From an uncultured Clostridia bacterium (lineage in GTDB: Bacteria; Bacillota; Clostridia; Oscillospirales; Ruminococcaceae): DNA of 28,861 bases. The notes beneath the pieces were generated by a model. It saw only the letters and a program-made list of their open reading frames with translations, was not told the origin of the DNA and ran no database searches. Of the stretch, positions 1-9,144 are shown one piece after another. How positions within the stretch are numbered: position 1 is the first letter of the stretch; every line of letters begins with the position of its first letter. The DNA lies in the NCBI GenBank assembly GCA_947625455.1, contig CANQOJ010000006.1:1-28861 (forward strand). The letters run 5' to 3'. Both the position numbers and the translations under genes were made by a program.

Positions 1-124
1 GCTGCTGCTTTTGGGGGAAAGAAACAAAGAGCGCAAGGGGTGGTTTTAGTCAGTTGACAGTATACAATGTACAGTATTCAGTAATCGGTGCCGCTGCGCG
101 GATAATATTAGATTGTTTTGAAAC

Positions 125-159
125 TAAAAGAGCGTAAACCTACCGTGGGTTTACGCTCT
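125..159 (-). terminator. Probable rho-independent terminator of the fla/che operon
   Basis: On the minus strand a perfect 12-bp stem, AGAGCGTAAACC paired with GGTTTACGCTCT (129-140 with 148-159, 7-base loop), is followed by a short T tract (TTTT). It is the strongest hairpin with a T tract after the last gene. The tract is short, so this is a likely but not certain end of the transcript. The same arms belong to a larger inverted-repeat cluster. Confidence 0.55.
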
Positions 160-193
160 CCTAATCCAAAAACAATCTAATATTTCCTTAAAG

Positions 194-226
194 TCTTACC
201 TCTTACCTCTAACCTCTTACCTCTAA
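194..226. repeat. 7-bp tandem repeat TCT(T/A)ACC
   Basis: Four complete 7-base units (TCTTACC, TCTTACC, TCTAACC, TCTTACC) and a partial fifth lie head to tail. They separate the second and third inverted-repeat arms of the operon's 3' flank. No function is visible. Confidence 0.8.
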
Positions 227-272
227 TGGGGTTTACGCTCTGATATGTTCAAAACAATCTTAATTATCCGCT

Positions 273-1067
273 TTACATTGTATACATTGAAAACTCCTCC
301 GCAATTTTTGCGGAAGCGTCCTCAATCTGCGGATTTACAATATTCTGAGGAATGTCCCTCTCGCCGCATTTAAAACACTTATCAAGAAGTTCCAAGAACT
401 GATTTTGCAGTAAAAAATAATGCTCCTTTATCAGTGCGGCTAACTCCGTATCACCCTCAACCGCGAAAGCGCCTTTTGAACGCTCGTTGTAGAAATTCCA
501 CATATTATCAAGTTCAAACGCAACCGCCCGTGAAAAATCAAGCGCGCTGCCGCCCATGTAATCCGATAAATGCTCCGATATTACACCGCCGTAACTGTCA
601 GGTCTTGTATCAATCGGTTCAACCCACAAATCGACCGTCAATTCCTGCTCGGAATAAATTCCGAGATACATCAAATCACCCAGAAAATTGCTGTATTCGG
701 GCGTTGACTTAAAGCCGTACTGCGTCTGACCTGCTTCATTTTTGAACGAATACATCACCGTTTGGCGCATTGTTGAGAAATCATGGCGCGACATTAGCCA
801 TTCCATTTGCTCCGCGGTTATTTCGTGCGTTGGTTCGATTTTTGAAACATCAATTCCGAGTTCTTCGCGCATAAACTCCGCCGCTGCTTTTACGGCGTCC
901 GCTGAGTATCCCTCGTCTGTCACCCATTTTTCGGGAGGAAGTTTGTTTTCGCCTTTAACATTTGCCTGACTTGCAAGTACATCAGCAAAATCAATGCCCT
1001 CGGATTTTTTTGTTCCCGTTGCCGCAAAACTGTAACCAACCTGCCTTGTGTTAACGCTGATTTCCAC
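273..1067 (-). CDS. Unrecognised protein at the end of the fla/che operon
   Basis: A 264-residue protein that I do not recognise. The start is set at the GTG at 1067 because an AGGAG sits 8 bases upstream; the longer reading from an ATG at 1106 lacks a comparable site. No signal peptide or membrane segment is visible, so it is probably cytoplasmic or exported by the flagellar route. The first 45 residues are polar and look flexible (EISVNTRQVGYSF, then a KKSEGIDFADVLASQ stretch). The middle is rich in acidic and aromatic residues. Near the C-terminus there is a CFKC (CxxC) pair at about residues 231-234. It follows cheD by 35 bases with a good ribosome site, so it is most likely co-transcribed with the flagellar genes. 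Codon use looks like its neighbours, which argues against a chance frame. A flagellum-associated role is inference from position only. Confidence 0.75.
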   Translation of the reverse strand: MEISVNTRQVGYSFAATGTKKSEGIDFADVLASQANVKGENKLPPEKWVTDEGYSADAVKAAAEFMREELGIDVSKIEPTHEITAEQMEWLMSRHDFSTMRQTVMYSFKNEAGQTQYGFKSTPEYSNFLGDLMYLGIYSEQELTVDLWVEPIDTRPDSYGGVISEHLSDYMGGSALDFSRAVAFELDNMWNFYNERSKGAFAVEGDTELAALIKEHYFLLQNQFLELLDKCFKCGERDIPQNIVNPQIEDASAKIAEEFSMYTM

Positions 1068-1102
1068 AAATATCACTCCTTTTTGACGCGCTGTATTTTT
1101 CG

Positions 1103-1582
1103 TCACAGCATGACGTTGCCTTTAGCTGTCGAGCGCACTTCCATCCCACCCGTTTCGGGGTAGAAAAACACTGTTCTTCCGTAATTCTCGCCGACATCTT
1201 CCGCAATTATCGGTATTCTCAATTGCGACAAAATCTTCTTCACTGCCGCAACATTTCTCTCGCCGATATTGAACTTGTCGCTTGAAATCGCAAACATTGT
1301 CGCGCCGCCCGCAATTTTCGACCTCATTCTGCTTCTCGACGCGCCCATGCTCTCCATTTGCTTTATCATCATGGGAATTGCCGTGTCGGGAAATCTCATC
1401 GGCGTTTCAAAGCCTTTTACCGCAACCGTGCTGTCAGGCAGCATAATATGCGACAGACCGCCTATCCCTGTCTGCGCGTCAAGCAGGCATATTCCCACAC
1501 ACGAGCCGAGCGCGTATGTAACAAGCACATCGGGCTTTCTGCAAACCTTAAAATCACCTATTCCGATTGTCAGATTAGCCAT
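1103..1582 (-). CDS. cheD: Chemoreceptor glutamine deamidase CheD
   Basis: CheD hydrolyses specific glutamines of methyl-accepting chemoreceptors to glutamate and, by binding CheC, raises CheC phosphatase activity toward CheY-P. The 159 residues are typical of the family. The catalytic cysteine is in ALGSCVG (C28), followed by the histidine in LSHIMLP (H45); a threonine at 22 fits the third catalytic position. The phosphate-loop-like region KIAGGATMF and a GERN motif further along also fit. The ATG overlaps the end of cheC by 8 bases, which implies translational coupling. CheC and CheD are the only adaptation enzymes in the window; cheB and cheR are not here. Confidence 0.95.
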   Translation of the reverse strand: MANLTIGIGDFKVCRKPDVLVTYALGSCVGICLLDAQTGIGGLSHIMLPDSTVAVKGFETPMRFPDTAIPMMIKQMESMGASRSRMRSKIAGGATMFAISSDKFNIGERNVAAVKKILSQLRIPIIAEDVGENYGRTVFFYPETGGMEVRSTAKGNVML

Positions 1583-2198
1583 CTGTCACACCAAGCTTCT
1601 TCATTAGTTTATCCAAAGATTTCATCTCCGGTATAAGAATGATGTTAGACTTGATATCCACACCGTCAATAACAAAACCGTCGTTTATATACAAAACCTT
1701 GTCGCCTATCTCCGCAAACGTTGCCACGGGGACGCTCATAATTGCGCCGAGCATATCCACGTTCATTGACGGCACGCTCATGTCAATCGTCATTTCCGTC
1801 AGCTTTGAAAGCGCCTGCAGATACGAACCTGCCATAATATTGCCCATTTCCTTTATGACAGAATAATCCGTTTCGTCAAGGCTTGAAACAATTACGTCCT
1901 CTTTTCCGAGAAACGTTTTCAGCACAATTTTCGCAAAGCTGTCCTCAAGCAGAAACATAATAATTCCGTTTATGTCGCCCTCAAGGTCAACAAGAATGCC
2001 CGTTATTATCTTTTCGGGACCGCCCATTTCGTCGATTACCTGCTGAAAATCCAAAACCTTTACATCGGGAACACGCATCTGCACATTTTTTCCGAGCATC
2101 TCAGACAATGCCGACGCAGCGCTTCCCGAACCGATATTGCCTATTTCCTTTAAGCAGTCAATAGCTATCGGCGAAAGCTCATCATAGTTACTATACAT
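1575..2198 (-). CDS. cheC: CheY-P phosphatase CheC
   Basis: CheC removes the phosphate from CheY-P and is the binding partner of CheD in the CheC-CheD-CheY adaptation loop of Bacillota. Both phosphatase sites are present: KEIGNIGSGSA (E18, N21) and KEMGNIMAGS (E117, N120). The start is placed at the ATG at 2198, which has an AGGGGA site just upstream, giving 207 residues, the usual CheC length. A longer frame from 2234 would run into the hairpin repeat and has no ribosome site. The gene is separated from the upstream rod gene by a 185-base gap containing the dispersed hairpin element. Confidence 0.95.
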   Translation of the reverse strand: MYSNYDELSPIAIDCLKEIGNIGSGSAASALSEMLGKNVQMRVPDVKVLDFQQVIDEMGGPEKIITGILVDLEGDINGIIMFLLEDSFAKIVLKTFLGKEDVIVSSLDETDYSVIKEMGNIMAGSYLQALSKLTEMTIDMSVPSMNVDMLGAIMSVPVATFAEIGDKVLYINDGFVIDGVDIKSNIILIPEMKSLDKLMKKLGVTDG

Positions 2199-2235
2199 AA
2201 TTTTTTCCCCTGATTTATTATAATGCGCCTGCATC

Positions 2236-2352
2236 AGACTGTATATAAAGCCCCATCTGCGTTGTCAGCGCCACTGCAACAGCCACAAAGGCTAGTTGCA
2301 GTGGCGCTTCCTAGCATCTGGGGCTTTCTATACAGTCTGAAATTTGACTTTT
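2236..2352. repeat. Dispersed hairpin element, copy 1
   Basis: The element lies between the flhP-type gene and cheC. The outer stem pairs AGACTGTATA (2236-2245) with TATACAGTCT (2329-2338) and AAAGCCCC (2247-2254) with GGGGCTTT (2320-2327), with one T.C mismatch between the two helices. An inner perfect 13-bp stem pairs 2268-2280 (GCGCCACTGCAAC) with 2295-2307, capped by AGCC-acaaa-GGCT. The AAATTTGACTTT after the right arm is shared with copy 2. In the operon mRNA it would fold into a hairpin over 100 bases long. Confidence 0.9.
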
Positions 2353-2383
2353 TATACAAGCCGACGCATTATTTTTATTATAT

Positions 2384-3181
2384 TTATCTTAAGTTGTTTG
2401 CAATTCTCGCAAACTCGTCAGCTGTCGTAACAACTCTTGAACTTATCTGATATGCTCTTTGAGTTTCGATAAGCTTTACCATCTGAGTAGCTAAGTCAAC
2501 ATTTGAAACGATAAGAACGCCCTGCAATTTTTCCTCCGTGAGATTTGCCACGGGCAGTCCGCTTCTGCCTGTTGCGGAATAGCGGTTTGTTCCCAGCGCG
2601 TCAAGTCCGTAAGGGTTAGGGAAATCGTACACGCCTATCATGTTCTTAAGTGCGTTTTCATCAAGAGTCGTCCTGTATCCCTCGTCCTCAAACGGCACAA
2701 CAATGCGGTTGCCCTCGCTGTCAAGAACATATTCACCCATGTCGCTTACCAGATACCAGTCTGCGATTTCCGAGCCTAATTCCTCAACTTCGTCCGCAAT
2801 CTGCGTCATAGCAAATGAACCGTCGCGCGTATAGTGAATATCGCCCCAGCGGTCCTGTACAGCGAAAAATCCCTCGCCAGCTATTGCGAAATCAAGAGGC
2901 ATATCCGTTTCATAAAACTGCGACTCGCTGAACATAAAAGCAGTTTTCTGCATATAACCGCCGTGACCTGTCTGCCAGTCGGTTTCGAGAATGTCGTTTT
3001 CGCCGTCACCGTCAGAATCCACAAAATCCCTGCGGTAGCTTTCGTAAATACAGTCCGCAAAATCCGCTCTCAGCGTCTGATAGCCGTATGTATTGATATT
3101 CGCAATGTTGTTTCCGTAAACCTCAAGCGCTTTCGCCTGTTCGATCATTGCGGTTTTTCCCGTATGAAAAGCTATGTTCAT
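2384..3181 (-). CDS. flhP: Flagellar basal-body rod protein, FlgG/FlhP family
   Basis: A 265-residue axial protein of the FlgF/FlgG family, exported by the flagellar secretion system to form part of the distal rod. The N-terminal rod signature is present (NNIANINTYGYQ near residues 24-35), as is the C-terminal helical region that packs in the axial core (NVDLATQMVKLIETQRAYQ). Bacillota commonly carry a pair of such genes (flhO, flhP) away from the main rod cluster, and this one follows its partner by 12 bases with an AGGAGG site. Unusual: residues 55-66 (DSDGDGENDILE) form a perfect EF-hand-like calcium-binding loop, D-x-D-G-D-x-x-x-D-x-x-E. The choice between flgG and flhP as a name rests on context. 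Confidence 0.88.
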   Translation of the reverse strand: MNIAFHTGKTAMIEQAKALEVYGNNIANINTYGYQTLRADFADCIYESYRRDFVDSDGDGENDILETDWQTGHGGYMQKTAFMFSESQFYETDMPLDFAIAGEGFFAVQDRWGDIHYTRDGSFAMTQIADEVEELGSEIADWYLVSDMGEYVLDSEGNRIVVPFEDEGYRTTLDENALKNMIGVYDFPNPYGLDALGTNRYSATGRSGLPVANLTEEKLQGVLIVSNVDLATQMVKLIETQRAYQISSRVVTTADEFARIANNLR

Positions 3182-3193
3182 CTGCTATCCTCC

Positions 3194-3931
3194 TTATACT
3201 TTCTTGCAAAGGCTTGCCTTGACCTGATTTATGCTGTCGCATATCTTCAGCATCTCGCTTGACGCTTCGTAAAGCCTGTTTGTGTTCATCATCATGGTGA
3301 GTTCGTAGTTCCAGTCGACGTTTGAACGTTCATACGCGCCCTGAATGATGTCGTACTTCAAATCTTCGGGCGGATCTTCCGCTTCAACCTCTGTGAACAT
3401 ATTCACACCGAACTTTTTCACATCAGCGTCAGGGTTTATATAACTCAACCTTAACCTGTCGACAAGTTCGCCGTCCTGATATATCGCGCCGTCCGCGTCA
3501 ATAACAAAGTCCTTGTTTCCGAGGTAAATCTCGCCGTTTTCACCAAGCACTCTGCCCGAACTCGAAAGCGTGAGATACCCCTCGCCGTCAAGTTCCCACT
3601 GACCGTTTCTCGTAAGCATTGTTTCGCCGTTATATCCTCTGATGTTGAAATAAACGTTTCCGTAAATCCCCACGTCAAACGGACTGTCGGTATATTCAAA
3701 GTTGCTTTGTTCAAGGTCGGTATACGACGTGTCAACATAAGTCTGAGCGAAAGTGCCGGACGTCTCCTCGCGGTGTTTTACGAGAATAAGCTGTTCCATA
3801 AACCTGTTTACAAGAATGGTATCTCTCTTATAACCCGCCGTTGTTGCATTTGCAAGGTTATTTCCTATGCAGTCAAGCTTTCGGCTGTTCATAATCATAC
3901 CGTTGCAGGCGTAATAAAATCCTCTGTTCAT
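3194..3931 (-). CDS. flhO: Flagellar hook-basal body protein, FlgF/FlhO family
   Basis: A 245-residue rod-type axial protein and the first of a tandem pair with the next gene. It begins MNRGFYYACNGM and has the family signature NNLANATTAGYKRD at about residues 24-37. The central fold contains the VYFNIRG and LTRNGQWELDGEGYL stretches typical of the FlgE/F/G central domain. It ends with the helical region SNVDWNYELTMMMNTNRLYEAS, slightly divergent from the usual motif with 'TQRxYE'. The C-terminus has two cysteines (MLKICDS and SLCKKV), which is uncommon in axial proteins. An AGCGGAGG-like site (CGGAGG) precedes the ATG. It sits directly after the sigma factor gene. Confidence 0.88.
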   Translation of the reverse strand: MNRGFYYACNGMIMNSRKLDCIGNNLANATTAGYKRDTILVNRFMEQLILVKHREETSGTFAQTYVDTSYTDLEQSNFEYTDSPFDVGIYGNVYFNIRGYNGETMLTRNGQWELDGEGYLTLSSSGRVLGENGEIYLGNKDFVIDADGAIYQDGELVDRLRLSYINPDADVKKFGVNMFTEVEAEDPPEDLKYDIIQGAYERSNVDWNYELTMMMNTNRLYEASSEMLKICDSINQVKASLCKKV

Positions 3932-3945
3932 AGGCTTACCTCCGT

Positions 3946-4695
3946 TCAGTTATTTTTAAAGTATGGCTCAAGTCTTGCTTTCAGCGCAAGCACAGCCTTT
4001 GTATGTATCTGACATACCCTGCCCTCGGTAACTCCGAGCGCTTTTGCTATGTCTGAATATTTCATGTTCTTATAATAATAGAGCGTAATGACCTGCCGCT
4101 CTTTATCCTTAAGCGAATTTACCGCTTCCGCCACAATTTTTATCATTTCCTCGCGCAGCAGGTTTTTATCTGTCGCGGTATCTTTTGCGGACGGCTCGTT
4201 TATGTTATCCTCGTACAGAAGTTCTTCAAACGACATTGTAAGCGAGCAGGAGCAGTCCGCCATATTTTTCAGCAGTTTGCTTTCGTCCATGCCCATATGC
4301 TGAGCAAGTTCTGCCGTCGTAGGCGCTCTCCCATATAAATTATACAACAAAGAGTTTGCTTTGTCAAGCGACTTAGCAAATTTTCTGACATTTCTCGGAA
4401 TCCAGTCCTGTTTTCTGATATAATCTATGATAGCGCCTTTGATTTTAAGCATAGCGAAGGTTTCAAATTTCGCGCCTTTTTCGGGATTGTACTCCTCGAT
4501 TGCGTTCATAAGCGCGATTACGCCCTCGTTTACAATATCGTCAACCTCGCCGAATTTTATGTACATATTCCGCATAGACATAGCGACAGCTTTGACGAGT
4601 CCCATATTTTTAAGGACAATTTCGTTTCTCAGGGCAATGTCCTTATTATTCTGATACAACGCGACTTGTTCCGAAGAATTGTATTCGTCCGCCAT
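3946..4695 (-). CDS. sigD: RNA polymerase sigma factor SigD/FliA (sigma-28 family)
   Basis: A 249-residue sigma-70 group 3 factor that directs transcription of late flagellar genes such as flagellin. Region 2 is visible at roughly residues 45-115 (GEVDDIVNEGVIALMNAIEEY, then KFETFAMLKIKGAIIDYIRKQDW), region 3 at 115-160, and the region 4 helix-turn-helix at 200-240 (LKDKERQVITLYYYKN, then YSDIAKALGVTEGRVCQIHTKA). The RKQDWIPRNVRK stretch is characteristic of the FliA/WhiG group. In many Bacillota it lies after cheC-cheD; here it comes directly after flhA and before the rod pair. No gene for the anti-sigma factor FlgM is in the window. The start has a GGGGTGA site. Confidence 0.95.
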   Translation of the reverse strand: MADEYNSSEQVALYQNNKDIALRNEIVLKNMGLVKAVAMSMRNMYIKFGEVDDIVNEGVIALMNAIEEYNPEKGAKFETFAMLKIKGAIIDYIRKQDWIPRNVRKFAKSLDKANSLLYNLYGRAPTTAELAQHMGMDESKLLKNMADCSCSLTMSFEELLYEDNINEPSAKDTATDKNLLREEMIKIVAEAVNSLKDKERQVITLYYYKNMKYSDIAKALGVTEGRVCQIHTKAVLALKARLEPYFKNN

Positions 4696-4716
4696 TGTAT
4701 CACCCCTTTTTCGAGA

Positions 4717-6810
<2,094 letters not shown>

Positions 6811-6843
6811 AGGCTTTGCCCACCGCCCTTCTTTTTATTCATT

Positions 6844-7701
6844 CTACGCATGAAGCGTCATATTTTTAGCCTTGTATACAATAAGCAATACTTCCGCCAC
6901 CGCGTCGTAAAGCTCGATAGGAATTTCTCTCCCCAAATCCACCTGCGAATACAGCGCCCTCGCAAGCACGGGGTTTTCTATGCACATAACATCATGATTT
7001 TCGGCAATATCGATTATCCTCAGCGCCAGATAATCCGCACCCTTTGCAATTACCACGGGCGCGCGGTTTTTGTCCTGGTCGTACTTCAGCGCGACAGCAT
7101 AGTGCGTAGGGTTTCTTACGACAACGTCCGCTGACGGCACGTCCTGCATCATTCGCCTTTGCGCCATTTGCTGCTGTCTTTGCTTTATCTTGGACTTTAC
7201 CTGCGGATCGCCCTCCATTTGCTTGTACTCTTCTTTGACTTCCTGTTTGGACATTTTGAGTTTTTTCTCAAACTGCCACCACTGAAACAGAAAATCCCCC
7301 GCCGCCACAAACACCAGCATTATGCATATAAGCATAACCATATCGAATATTGACAGCGCAGTATAAGCTATGCCCTGCATAATTCCCGCGTCCATAAGCG
7401 CGATAATTCTGGGCATCCTGTCGGAAATCTCGTTGTATACCAGCACACCGACCACTATTACTTCTATAAGTCCTTTTAAAATGCCGACAATAGCCTGCAT
7501 TGAAAACAGCTTTTTAATGCCCTCAAGAGGATTAAGCCTTGAAAACTTCGGCATTAGGGATTTCATAGCAAACAGTCCGCGCGTCTGCGCAACCGTTGGT
7601 ATTATCCCAAGCACCATAGCTATAAGACATATAGGCATGACCGTTATGACAATAACCGTGAAAATGTCCACAACAAGCGGCATTACCGTATCGGGATTCA
7701 C
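6844..7701 (-). CDS. flhB: FlhB, C-terminal part after an in-frame stop
   Basis: This is the larger part (285 residues) of FlhB, the export-gate protein that switches substrate specificity from rod/hook to filament. It has the remaining membrane segments, the conserved SRLNPLEGIKKLFS loop, and the cytoplasmic domain with the self-cleavage motif NPTH at residues 197-200. It is in the same frame as the N-terminal part; only one TAA codon (7702-7704) separates them, and a GTG directly follows the stop. Compared with Bacillus subtilis FlhB from memory, the two parts join with no gap when the stop takes the place of one residue. No good ribosome site precedes the GTG; reinitiation after the stop is possible. 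It may be a nonsense mutation, sequencing error, readthrough site or genuine split gene. Confidence 0.85.
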   Translation of the reverse strand: MNPDTVMPLVVDIFTVIVITVMPICLIAMVLGIIPTVAQTRGLFAMKSLMPKFSRLNPLEGIKKLFSMQAIVGILKGLIEVIVVGVLVYNEISDRMPRIIALMDAGIMQGIAYTALSIFDMVMLICIMLVFVAAGDFLFQWWQFEKKLKMSKQEVKEEYKQMEGDPQVKSKIKQRQQQMAQRRMMQDVPSADVVVRNPTHYAVALKYDQDKNRAPVVIAKGADYLALRIIDIAENHDVMCIENPVLARALYSQVDLGREIPIELYDAVAEVLLIVYKAKNMTLHA

Positions 7702-7908
7702 TTAATAGCCTGCGCTGTGTTCAAAAACGTCCGCGGAGTAATTGAGAACATTTTTCACCATGAACTCCGCCAACAGCCGCATTGCCGCGAATATTCCAAG
7801 CACCGACGCCGCCGTTACGATTTCTTTCGACTGTAGAACATTACCCTCTTTTCGCTGGTCACGGCGTTTTTTCGGAGTGGCTTTTTCGGTTTTTTCCTCG
7901 CCCGCCAA
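7702..7908 (-). CDS. flhB: FlhB, N-terminal part ending at an in-frame stop
   Basis: A 68-residue fragment with the FlhB signature GEEKTEKATPKKRRDQRKEG at the start, followed by the first membrane helix (SVLGIFAAMRLLAEFMV), and ending with HSAGY before TAA. Translation begins at a TTG behind a GGGGTGG site. By alignment the stop falls in the extracytoplasmic loop between membrane helices 1 and 2. The fragment alone cannot carry out the switch function. See the C-terminal part at 6844-7701. Together with the stop codon counted as one residue the product would be 354 residues, close to the usual 350-360. Confidence 0.85.
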   Translation of the reverse strand: MAGEEKTEKATPKKRRDQRKEGNVLQSKEIVTAASVLGIFAAMRLLAEFMVKNVLNYSADVFEHSAGY

Positions 7909-7928
7909 ATTTATCCACCCCCGCTAAT

Positions 7929-8708
7929 CTAACCCGTAAATCCCACGACAATGCCGTTCAAATTCTCAAACAGCACGCCCATTATCATTTCAAGAAATTC
8001 CCCGACAGCAGGCGCGCTTGCCGCAAGAACAACAAATCCCACCAGCATTTTCAGCTGTATATTCAGCACGAAAACGTGAATTGTCGGTACAGCTTTCATC
8101 AATACGCCTATGCAAAATTCCGTAATCAGCGACGCCGCTATAACAGGCATTGCAAGTTTCAGCGCAAGCGTCAATACGGTTTCAAAATACATGACAATTA
8201 TATACAGAATGTTAATATCGAAGCTTTGATAACCCACGGGAATACTGTCAAACGAAACTGCTATAAGTTCAATATAGCTTTTATGCCCGCCTACCGCAAG
8301 GAAATACAGCATAAACCAGTAGCTGTAAAGGTTTGTCGTAAGACCTGCGTTGCCGAATGTGGGATCGTAGCTTTTTGCCATTGAAAGACCAAGCTGCATG
8401 TCCGTAACTTCACCCGCGAGTGAAAATATCTGTAACATCAGATTTACGAAAAACCCCAGAATTGCCCCGACAAAGAGTTCTTTAACCAAATCGAATGCAA
8501 ACGGGAAAAATCCGTCGGGCAGTTGATATTCAAAATTTCCCGCCGCAGTCATCATTATCGCAAGAACAAACGAACCTGCCGCCCTGAATGTATTCGGCAC
8601 TCCTCTGCGCGAGAAGATGGGGTTAAAGGAGAAAATCCCCGCTGTTCTTGCAAGCACCATGATGAAAACAACCGCGTCAGTAAATAAGACGTTCCATATA
8701 TCAGCCAC
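7929..8708 (-). CDS. fliR: Flagellar export gate protein FliR
   Basis: A 259-residue integral membrane protein of the FliPQR export channel, with about six hydrophobic helices. The family pattern FSFNPIFSRRGVPNTFRAAGSF is near the start, and GEVTDMQLGLSMAKSYDP lies in the middle, as in other FliR proteins. Translation starts at a GTG at 8708; the upstream site is weak (GGGGAAAG about 10 bases away). It is preceded by an unusual 137-base G-rich spacer after fliQ, whereas most of its neighbours are separated by 10-40 bases. It ends 20 bases before the flhB start. Confidence 0.94.
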   Translation of the reverse strand: MADIWNVLFTDAVVFIMVLARTAGIFSFNPIFSRRGVPNTFRAAGSFVLAIMMTAAGNFEYQLPDGFFPFAFDLVKELFVGAILGFFVNLMLQIFSLAGEVTDMQLGLSMAKSYDPTFGNAGLTTNLYSYWFMLYFLAVGGHKSYIELIAVSFDSIPVGYQSFDINILYIIVMYFETVLTLALKLAMPVIAASLITEFCIGVLMKAVPTIHVFVLNIQLKMLVGFVVLAASAPAVGEFLEMIMGVLFENLNGIVVGFTG

Positions 8709-8845
8709 AATTTACCAACTTTCCCCGCCTGCCCACTTTTATTCACCGTACAACTTGACCGCCTGCCAACTCACAAACCAACTTGCATGCCTTAGCCAAA
8801 CCGCCAAACAAACCGCCGACTGCCTGCCCGCTTAACCTTTCATCA

Positions 8846-9118
8846 CTATGCAATCGGTATCTCGGCAAGTTTGTCCATAAGCCAGTTAAAGAAATCAATG
8901 CACTCGTTTGTCATCCACGGCGCAAGGAAAAACAGTGTAAGTCCTACGCACACTGCTTTCGGCGCAAAGGAAATGGTTTGTTCGTGAATTTGCGTCGCCG
9001 CCTGCAAAATTGAGATAATAAGACCTACAAGCATTGCGACAATAAGAACGGGCAGCGCCAGTTTAAACGCCAGCATTATCGTTTCCCGCATTATCTCCAT
9101 AACCAAATCTTGTGTCAT
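8846..9118 (-). CDS. fliQ: Flagellar export gate protein FliQ
   Basis: A 90-residue protein with two membrane helices, the normal FliQ size. The family sequence LVGLIISILQAATQIHEQTISF is present around residues 31-52. Several copies of FliQ wrap around FliP and FliR to close the export gate. The ATG is preceded by AAGAGG and lies 26 bases after fliP. It is followed by the long spacer before fliR. Confidence 0.95.
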   Translation of the reverse strand: MTQDLVMEIMRETIMLAFKLALPVLIVAMLVGLIISILQAATQIHEQTISFAPKAVCVGLTLFFLAPWMTNECIDFFNWLMDKLAEIPIA

Positions 9119-9144
9119 ATGTAAAAAACCTCTTTTCAGCCACG

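Larger units (their letters stand above)
97..272. repeat. Nested inverted repeats downstream of the operon
   Basis: Three related segments lie here. The arm at 97-140 (GCGGATAATATT... ending in AGAGCGTAAACC) is matched by a reverse-complement arm at 148-183, and again by a second, imperfect one at 231-272 (GGTTTACGCTCT... ending TTATCCGC) that abuts the stop codon of the last gene. The 16-base AATATTAGATTGTTTT at 105-120 has a perfect partner at 168-183. This looks like a palindromic mobile or REP-like element, or a duplicated terminator. I see no gene in 1-272. The stretch 50-100 has degenerate CAGT-type repeats of the kind often seen in intergenic regions of Clostridia. Confidence 0.75.

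Noticed and set aside
194..226. CRISPR-like array
   Set aside because: The units are 7 bases with no spacers, so this is a simple tandem repeat.
1068..1106. Longer start at ATG 1106 for the last gene
   Set aside because: It overlaps the cheD stop but lacks a ribosome site, while the GTG at 1067 has an AGGAG at 8 bases.
8555..8746. Alternative minus-strand frame over the start of fliR
   Set aside because: It is in another frame of the fliR reading and has no recognisable content.
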